From an uncultured Clostridia bacterium (lineage in GTDB: Bacteria; Bacillota; Clostridia; Christensenellales; CAG-314): a stretch of DNA of 6,361 bases. The stretch is from the NCBI GenBank assembly GCA_934177025.1, contig CAKPPA010000064.1:1-6361 (forward strand), in the 5' to 3' direction. Under the pieces are notes generated by a model. That model was not told the DNA's origin and did no database searches. It was given only the letters and a program-made list of their open reading frames with translations. This document shows, piece after piece, positions 1 to 4,721 of this stretch (its first letter is position 1; each line of letters begins with the position of its first letter). A program made the translations under genes and the position numbers.

Positions 1-391
1 ATGCGCCCTTGCAAAGGTCCTGCTCACAAAGCCGAAGATCCTTCTGCTCGACGAACCGACAAAAGGCATCGACGCGTTTTCCAAAAACACGTTGGCAAAC
101 ATTTTGTATCGACTGAAGGAAAAGGGGATGACGGTCGTCATTGTGACGCACGACGTGGAGTTTGCCGCCGAGCACGCCGACCGCTGCGCCATGTTTTTTG
201 ACGGGCAAATCGTTGCAACGGCAAACCCTGTGGAATTTTTTTCCTCCAACAACTACTACACCACCGCCGCAAGCCGCATTTCGCGCGGATTGTACAAAAA
301 TGCCGTCACGGTGGATATGGTAGTGGAACTGTGCAACAAAAACGGCAAAAAAGCCTTAAACACCCTGCAAAGCGAGGAAACTTATGGATAA
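1..391 (+). CDS. ECF transporter ATP-binding protein, C-terminal part (5' end outside window)
   Basis: This is the last 129 codons of an ABC ATPase, read in the frame starting at base 2; the N-terminus, Walker A and signature motif lie upstream of the window. Visible in order are the helix that normally follows the LSGGQ signature (CALAKVLLTKP), the Walker B motif ILLLDEPT with the catalytic Glu codon at 53-55, the D-loop KGID, and the H-loop VTHD with its His codon at 149-151. The protein powers import by hydrolysing ATP on the cytoplasmic side of the membrane. A C-terminal stretch, SNNYYTTAASRI followed by AVTVDMVVELC, resembles the tail I recall from ECF ATPases in which two ABC domains are fused in one chain, so this may be the second domain of such a protein (inference). 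The last 8 nt overlap the start of the S component, which suggests translational coupling and a shared complex. Confidence 0.93.
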   Translation, partial: CALAKVLLTKPKILLLDEPTKGIDAFSKNTLANILYRLKEKGMTVVIVTHDVEFAAEHADRCAMFFDGQIVATANPVEFFSSNNYYTTAASRISRGLYKNAVTVDMVVELCNKNGKKALNTLQSEETYG

Positions 392-1178
392 GCGGCTGTT
401 GTATATCGCCGAACCGGTGCAAAAAACCGAGGCAATCGCCTCGCCGGCGGCGCGAAAATCCGCCAAGGTGGACAAACGCCTAAGGATGCTGCTGTCCGTA
501 GCGGTGTACTGCGTGGCAATTCCGCTGGTCATTTGGCTGGGGATTTCGTTGTGGAACGATCGCAAGTACAACATTGTGTCCATGATGATTGCGTTTTTGG
601 CGTGCGTTCCGTTTTTTGTGGGATTCGAACGCGGCAAAACAGGCACGCGCGAACTTGTGGTCATTGCCGTAATGACGGCGATTTCGGTTTTGGGGCGCGT
701 CATTTTCGCACCGATTCCGGGGTTTAAACCGTTTACGGCAATTGTCATTATTACCGCCATTGCGTACGGGGCGCAGGCAGGCTTTTTGACGGGGGCGTTG
801 TCGGCAGTGGTTTCCAACATTTTTTACGGACAAGGCCCGTGGACGCCTTTTCAAATGTTCGTGTGGGGGATCCTCGGCTTTTTGGCGGGATTACTGTTTC
901 GCCGCGGCAAAAAACCGAATGCGGTCGTGCTTACCGTCGTCGGCATCCTCGGCGGCGTGGCGTTTTCCGTCATGATGGACGTGTGGTCGGTGTTGAGTTT
1001 CGGCGACGGCTGGTCGTGGGCGCGCTATTGGGCGGCAATTACCACCAGTTTTCCGTTTATGATTGTTTACGCCGTGTCCAACGTGGTGTTTTTGTTGTTT
1101 TTAACAAAACCGTTTTTGGAAAAATTAAACCGCATCGGCATAAAGTACAACCTGTTCGGCATCGGTGAAGCGTTGTAA
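384..1178 (+). CDS. ECF transporter S component (substrate-binding membrane subunit)
   Basis: This 264-residue membrane protein starts at an ATG overlapping the ATPase stop region, with GAGG at 374-377 as RBS six nt upstream. After a cytoplasmic, Ala/Lys/Arg-rich tail of about 33 residues there are roughly six hydrophobic segments: about 35-57, 62-81, 90-108, 116-147, 155-172 and 178-201, plus a final one near 218-241. The segment RELVVIAVMTAISVLGR (89-105) and the motif GQGPWTPFQMFVWGILGF (149-166) are typical of ECF S components in the broad family that includes vitamin-type transporters such as CbrT. The S component captures the substrate outside and delivers it through the EcfT-ATPase module. 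The substrate cannot be read from this sequence: cobalamin or a related micronutrient is possible, but no riboswitch is visible to support it. The family call is confident; the substrate is unknown. Confidence 0.9.
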   Translation: MDKRLLYIAEPVQKTEAIASPAARKSAKVDKRLRMLLSVAVYCVAIPLVIWLGISLWNDRKYNIVSMMIAFLACVPFFVGFERGKTGTRELVVIAVMTAISVLGRVIFAPIPGFKPFTAIVIITAIAYGAQAGFLTGALSAVVSNIFYGQGPWTPFQMFVWGILGFLAGLLFRRGKKPNAVVLTVVGILGGVAFSVMMDVWSVLSFGDGWSWARYWAAITTSFPFMIVYAVSNVVFLLFLTKPFLEKLNRIGIKYNLFGIGEAL

Positions 1179-1215
1179 CGGAAAGGTCGGTAGGGTTCAT
1201 AAACTAGGTTAAGTA

Positions 1216-1248
1216 GGAAAACGTCCGAAACGGGCGTTTTCCTTTTTT
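1216..1248 (+). terminator. Intrinsic terminator of the ECF operon
   Basis: A 12-bp stem is formed by bases 1216-1227 and 1231-1242 with an AAA loop. All pairs are Watson-Crick except one T-G wobble, and six T residues (1243-1248) follow at once. It lies 37 nt after the S component stop codon and should end transcription of the importer operon. Confidence 0.93.
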
Positions 1249-1362
1249 AGGAGTAAAGGGTGTCGCTTTTTTAGGAGAAAAAGTATGTTGTTCGTTTCGG
1301 GGCAAACGGCGTTGCTTGTTTCAGTACAAACGGGCGTTTTCCTTTTTTTAGGGAGAAAACGG

Positions 1363-1394
1363 CGTTGTTTGTTTAAAAACAAACGGTGTTTTTT
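1363..1394 (+). terminator. Terminator-like hairpin inside the repeat array
   Basis: Bases 1363-1374 can pair with 1377-1388, 12 pairs including three G-T wobbles. The formal loop is two A residues, so the apical pair would open in practice. A run of six T follows directly (1389-1394). The stem is A/T-rich and weaker than the operon terminator. It may act as a back-up terminator or be a decayed copy of one. Confidence 0.5.
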
Positions 1395-1420
1395 AAGAGA
1401 AAAGGAGGTGTTTTTTAGGG

Positions 1421-1442
1421 GGAAAAGCATTTTCCTTTTTTT
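1421..1442 (+). terminator. Weak terminator-like hairpin inside the repeat array
   Basis: GGAAAA at 1421-1426 pairs with TTTTCC at 1430-1435 across a GCA loop, followed by seven T residues (1436-1442). The stem is only six pairs, so activity is uncertain, but the layout matches the other hairpin/T-run units in this array. Confidence 0.4.
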
Positions 1443-1540
1443 GGAGATTCCTGTCAAGGGGCGTATTTTTAATCGCTATGATTTTTTCCTTTTTTCAGGG
1501 GAGGAAAAGTAAATAGTTTGTAAACAAGGGAGCGAACGTA

Positions 1541-1569
1541 TTGTAAAACAGGCTTAAACAAGTTATGAT
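1541..1569 (+). promoter_or_regulatory. Sigma-A-type promoter for the lipoprotein/peptidase unit
   Basis: The -35 box TTGTAA (1541-1546) and the -10 box TATGAT (1564-1569) are separated by exactly 17 nt; they match consensus at 4/6 and 5/6 positions. Transcription would start near 1577, giving a leader of about 90 nt before the ATG at 1668. The leader contains one small hairpin (GCGGC 1612-1616 with GCCGC 1622-1626) and no riboswitch that I recognise. A second TTGTAAACA-type string at 1518-1526 repeats the -35 region and could be part of an operator. Confidence 0.65.
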
Positions 1570-1655
1570 TGAATTTAGGAAAGGACAAAACACCAATCAA
1601 CGACGTTTGGCGCGGCACTCCGCCGCAAGCCGAACAAGGGTTTTTCCGACAAAAC

Positions 1656-1662
1656 AAGGAGG
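1656..1662 (+). promoter_or_regulatory. RBS fixing the lipoprotein start at 1668
   Basis: AAGGAGG lies five nt upstream of the ATG at 1668. This decides the start. The same open frame extends upstream to a TTG at 1569, but that codon overlaps the promoter -10 box, lacks an RBS and would put 33 residues ahead of the signal peptide. Confidence 0.9.
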
Positions 1663-1667
1663 AGGCA

Positions 1668-4600
1668 ATGAAAAAAAACGGTAAAATCGTTTTGACTTTC
1701 GTGTGCGTGCTGGCATTGCTGTTTGCATTTGCCGCATGTTCCGGCCCGTCGGTTACGGGGATTGAAATCACCGCACAACCGACAAAAACGGCTTACACGG
1801 AAGGCGAAACCTTCGACCCTGCGGGGATGGTCGTCAGCAAACTGCTGGACAATTCCACCAAGGAGGAAGTGAAGGATTACACGATTGACAAAACAGGGGC
1901 ATTAACGCCGCAGGACACGAAAATCACTGTGACGTGGGGCGAATTCCAAGCAACCGTAACCATTACGGTAACGGCAAAGGAAGTCGTTGCAACGGGCATC
2001 GAAATCGCAACACCACCGACGAAAACAACGTATTTGGTGGGGGAACGGTTCGACGCCAAGGGCATGACGGTCAACAAAGTGATGAGTGACAGCACGAAAA
2101 TTGCCGTAACGGACTTTACGGTAAACAAAACCGAACCGCTTTCGACGGTGGATACGAGCGTCACCGTTACGTGGCAAACCTTTACGACAACACAAAACAT
2201 CACCGTGCGGGAACCGCAAGTAACGGAAATTCAAATCGTCAAAAAACCGAACAAAACGGTGTACGCCCCGGGCGAAACTTTCGATCCGACCGGCATGGAA
2301 GTACGCAAATTGTTCGAAAACGGCAAAACCGAACCGTTGACGGATTTTACGATTGAAAACGGCACGTTGCAAAAAGGGGACGTTGTCGTCACCGTGTGCT
2401 GGAACAAACTGAAAGTAAACGTTGCGGTAACGGTTGCGGAAGCGAAGCCGGTGCGCAGCGTGACGGACGTTGAAATTTACAGCGGTGCGGATTTGTTTTA
2501 CACGCGCACGATGGACGTTTCCTCCGTGGTTCGCTACAAAGCCGTTTATTCCGACGGCACGAAGGATGCGGAGTGGACGAACGCTTTGGCAGAGGATTTG
2601 GATTCGTATGAAATCAACGGAAGCGACCTTGTGGTAAACGTAACGTTGTTTGCAAAAAACAAGGAATTCAAAAAAACCGTTCGCGTGCCGATTCAAAGCG
2701 ACAGCATCGGAATTTCGGAATTGTTGAAAAAGGATGCGGACGGACAAACGACGTATCAGTTGGAAGGCATCGTGGCGGCAGTGGCATCGACGATGATGCG
2801 GGTTGAGTACATTTTGTACGAACCTTCGACCAACCTGTTCCTCGGCGTCAGCGGAATCGTTTGCGAAGGCAGTTTGCCGAAGGAAACGTACCAACCGGCA
2901 TATGCCATCGGCGACAAAGTCGTTTTGCCGGTAACGCTGGTAAAAACCGCGGAAATCGAAAAGAATTCCGATTCGAAAAAAGTGTACGCAAAATTTGTCG
3001 GCGGAAGCATTTTGGATACCGCCGTGGTGGAAAAGAACGTCGCGTTTACCGTCGATAAATCGGGCGCAACGGAAATTTCCGATCAAGCGGGCTTGCAGGA
3101 ATTTTTGGGCGCGGCAAAGCGTAGCGAAAACTTCTACAAAACGGTAAAACTAAGTGGCCCGATTAGCCTGATTCAGTACGGCACTTCCCCGATGCACTAT
3201 CGGTTCTTCTTCGGAACGCTGACGTTCGCGAATTCGAAGGTGGACGGCGTGTCCGCAGTGTTTATGAACTCCAATCAGCGTTACATTACGGGTAACACCG
3301 TCGGCGAACTCCTAAACGGCGACAAAAATTGGAAGCCGGTGGATTGGAGTAACCCTGGACAAGCGTACAAGGACGTTTACGCCCTGTTTATCGGCGGAAA
3401 CAACTTCTACCACGAATTTATCATTTTGTCCAAGGACGACGTTAGCACAATGCCGAAAACGGTGGAAAGTGTTACGTTAACGGCACCGAGCAAGTACTAC
3501 TACGCAAAAGGCGAAACGTTGGACTTGACGGGAGGTAAACTGCAAGTAACTTACAACTACGGCGATCCGGAGGAAATCGATTTAACCACCGCGCATTTGA
3601 CGGCATCAACGATTCCGGATTTTGCAACGGCGGGCGAATTTGATATTGCCGGCACGCTGGAAGGCAAAGGCTTTGCTTTTTCGATTGTAGTGAAGGAGGA
3701 AGCGGCACAAAGCATTGCGTTAAAAGGCGCATTGCCGACCACGACCTTCAGCTTTGGGGACGGATTCGAAAAAGTCGTAAGCGAATTAACGAAAATGAAA
3801 CTTACCGTCACCTATCCTACGCAAGCGGCGGAGGAAATCGCAATTCAAGCGGGCATGATTCAATTGGACGGCGAATGGACGGAAGGCGAACATACCGTCA
3901 CCATCCGTTGTTTGGGACAAACGACGACCGTACAAATCACCGTCGAAAGCACGTCGGTAACGGTGTCGGAAATTAAGCAAAAGGCAGCGAGCGACACGAT
4001 TTACGAACTGCACGGGGTTGTGGTAAGCTCGGCATTCATATCCGGCACGCAGGAGAAACCGGCGAACGGCGAAATTTTGCTGAAGGACAAAAACAGTAAC
4101 GACGTCATCGGCCTTAAGGGGTTAAACATTTCCTTTGGCAACCCGCTGGCAGGACTCAACGCCGGCGACGAAATTTTGGTGCAGGTAACCATCGGCGTTA
4201 CGACAACAGAGGCGAATTGCTCCGAATGCGGGAAGTTGGCGGCAACCATTGTGAGCGGCACGACACCGGTCGTAGTCAGTAGCGGAAACAACACGTCCGT
4301 TGCATTCGACTCCGCCGTCGTGGTGGATTCGCAGGACGCTTTGGTAGCATTCTTGCAATCGGCCGAAGTTCGGAAAAACAACGCCTACAAATTGGTAAAA
4401 CTCAGCGGCGCGAAATTTATGGGTAACAAGGGCAGCTTGTACATTACGTTTACGGGAACGGCACTAAGCAGCATCGAAGTAGACGGAATTCGTCCGTATT
4501 TACACGTAATGAACGAGTCCATGACGTTAGGCAACAAAACGTATGCGGACGTGCTGATTGCGGAAGGAGCAACGCTCCCGAACGGCATTGCAAATCCGTT

Positions 4601-4709
4601 TACGGTGGACGGCGACGTGTACGTGATGTACATCGGCGGACAAGGAAAATACTATCATCAATTCGTGTTACTCGGCGCAAACTACGTTGTGCGGCCGAGT
4701 GCGGGCTAA
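1668..4709 (+). CDS. Secreted lipoprotein with tandem bacterial Ig-like (group 3) domains and a duplicated C-terminal module
   Basis: This 1013-residue protein starts at 1668 behind AAGGAGG. It begins with a lysine-rich n-region and a hydrophobic core ending in the lipobox FAAC, so Cys24 should be lipidated and the protein anchored on the outer face of the membrane. Three clear group-3 bacterial Ig-like domains follow (about 28-102, 106-181 and 185-256), each with the pattern P-x-K-T-x-Y-x-x-G-E-x-F-D-x-x-G-M. A more divergent Ig-like domain is at about 263-343 and two more at about 598-760. Between and after these lie two copies of an unassigned module (about 346-592 and 764-1008). The first part of each copy, with an S-E-L/I, L-x-G-V/I-V and G-D-x-V/I layout, resembles an OB-fold of the YhcR/DUF5689 kind (weak recall). 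No catalytic motif is evident. A role in surface binding or display is inferred from architecture. It is probably co-transcribed with the C39-like gene 12 nt downstream. Confidence 0.9.
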   Translation: MKKNGKIVLTFVCVLALLFAFAACSGPSVTGIEITAQPTKTAYTEGETFDPAGMVVSKLLDNSTKEEVKDYTIDKTGALTPQDTKITVTWGEFQATVTITVTAKEVVATGIEIATPPTKTTYLVGERFDAKGMTVNKVMSDSTKIAVTDFTVNKTEPLSTVDTSVTVTWQTFTTTQNITVREPQVTEIQIVKKPNKTVYAPGETFDPTGMEVRKLFENGKTEPLTDFTIENGTLQKGDVVVTVCWNKLKVNVAVTVAEAKPVRSVTDVEIYSGADLFYTRTMDVSSVVRYKAVYSDGTKDAEWTNALAEDLDSYEINGSDLVVNVTLFAKNKEFKKTVRVPIQSDSIGISELLKKDADGQTTYQLEGIVAAVASTMMRVEYILYEPSTNLFLGVSGIVCEGSLPKETYQPAYAIGDKVVLPVTLVKTAEIEKNSDSKKVYAKFVGGSILDTAVVEKNVAFTVDKSGATEISDQAGLQEFLGAAKRSENFYKTVKLSGPISLIQYGTSPMHYRFFFGTLTFANSKVDGVSAVFMNSNQRYITGNTVGELLNGDKNWKPVDWSNPGQAYKDVYALFIGGNNFYHEFIILSKDDVSTMPKTVESVTLTAPSKYYYAKGETLDLTGGKLQVTYNYGDPEEIDLTTAHLTASTIPDFATAGEFDIAGTLEGKGFAFSIVVKEEAAQSIALKGALPTTTFSFGDGFEKVVSELTKMKLTVTYPTQAAEEIAIQAGMIQLDGEWTEGEHTVTIRCLGQTTTVQITVESTSVTVSEIKQKAASDTIYELHGVVVSSAFISGTQEKPANGEILLKDKNSNDVIGLKGLNISFGNPLAGLNAGDEILVQVTIGVTTTEANCSECGKLAATIVSGTTPVVVSSGNNTSVAFDSAVVVDSQDALVAFLQSAEVRKNNAYKLVKLSGAKFMGNKGSLYITFTGTALSSIEVDGIRPYLHVMNESMTLGNKTYADVLIAEGATLPNGIANPFTVDGDVYVMYIGGQGKYYHQFVLLGANYVVRPSAG
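1749..2435 (+). repeat. Three tandem Ig-like (Big_3-type) domain repeats
   Basis: These are three protein-level repeats of about 75 residues (1749-1973, 1983-2210 and 2220-2435) in the lipoprotein. Shared positions include the P-[TN]-K-T-x-Y start, the G-E-[TR]-F-D core, a G-M-x-V strand and a closing V-T-V-x-W strand followed by an alternating Val/Thr strand. Such stalks usually hold a functional domain away from the cell wall or mediate adhesion. Confidence 0.8.
2703..3443 (+). repeat. First copy of the duplicated C-terminal module of the lipoprotein
   Basis: Residues 346-592 (copy A1). They align with copy A2 (3957-4691) through ISELLKK/VSEIKQK, YQLEGIVAAV/YELHGVVVSS, IGDKVVLPVT/AGDEILVQVT, YKTVKLSG/YKLVKLSG, KVDGVSAVFMN/EVDGIRPYLHVMN and DVYALFIGG..FYHEFIIL/DVYVMYIGG..YYHQFVLL. 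The collinear order shows a true duplication. I cannot name the family of the second half. Confidence 0.75.
3957..4691 (+). repeat. Second copy of the duplicated C-terminal module of the lipoprotein
   Basis: Residues 764-1008 (copy A2). It has the same motif order as A1 but is clearly diverged. It has a CSEC pair (Cys851 and Cys854) at the end of the OB-like half, where A1 has no cysteine. Two Ig-like domains separate the copies, so the ancestral unit duplicated may have been Ig-like plus module. Confidence 0.75.
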
Positions 4710-4715
4710 AGGAGG
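4708..4715 (+). promoter_or_regulatory. RBS of the C39-like gene
   Basis: AAAGGAGG overlaps the last two bases of the lipoprotein stop codon and sits six nt before the ATG at 4722. There is no room for a terminator between the two genes, so they should share one transcript. Confidence 0.9.
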
Positions 4716-4721
4716 ACGCAT

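Larger units (their letters stand above)
1243..1509 (+). repeat. Degenerate array of T6-7 / AGGAGAAAA-like motifs in the intergenic region
   Basis: Seven T-tracts, each followed by a purine-rich AGGAGAAAA-like string, start at 1243, 1267, 1343, 1389, 1411, 1436 and 1490. The spacings are 24, 76, 46, 22, 25 and 54 nt, close to multiples of about 24. Two adjacent 22-nt units (1385-1406 and 1407-1428) agree at 17 of 22 positions. The 18-nt string 1231-1248, the right arm and T-run of the terminator, recurs exactly at 1331-1348. I see no convincing gene here. Short open frames exist on both strands, but they simply encode the repeat as low-complexity Phe/Leu/Lys/Arg. The array may derive from duplicated terminators (inference). 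Confidence 0.7.

Noticed and set aside
1..201. 66-codon frame-1 open reading frame at the window start
   Set aside because: It is an out-of-frame reading of the ATPase, whose Walker B, D-loop and H-loop are in the frame starting at base 2.
1231..1442. Possible CRISPR array from the repeated T-rich units
   Set aside because: The units are degenerate, only 18-24 nt and unevenly spaced, the intervening sequence is not spacer-like, and no cas gene is present.
1209..1457. 82-codon - strand open frame with repeated LKK-like segments
   Set aside because: It is the repeat array read on the other strand, including the terminator stem; the periodic peptide reflects the ~24-nt DNA period.
1285..1512. 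75-codon + strand open frame in the intergenic region with AGGAG seven nt before its ATG
   Set aside because: The apparent RBS is one copy of the repeated AGGAGAAAA motif, and the translation is low-complexity Phe/Leu/Lys/Arg dictated by the repeats. It sits after a strong terminator with no promoter of its own.
1569..1667. Upstream TTG start extending the lipoprotein by 33 residues
   Set aside because: The codon begins at the last base of the -10 box, has no RBS, and would bury the signal peptide. The ATG at 1668 has AAGGAGG at ideal spacing and a proper lipoprotein signal.
1577..1667. Possible riboswitch in the lipoprotein leader
   Set aside because: The leader of about 90 nt has only one five-pair hairpin and none of the conserved cores of cobalamin, thiamine or other riboswitches that I can recognise.
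1902..3086. 394-codon open frame on the - strand, antisense to the lipoprotein
   Set aside because: The translation is rich in Arg, His, Phe and Cys without domains. It mirrors the codon pattern of the well-supported + strand gene and has no promoter or RBS context.
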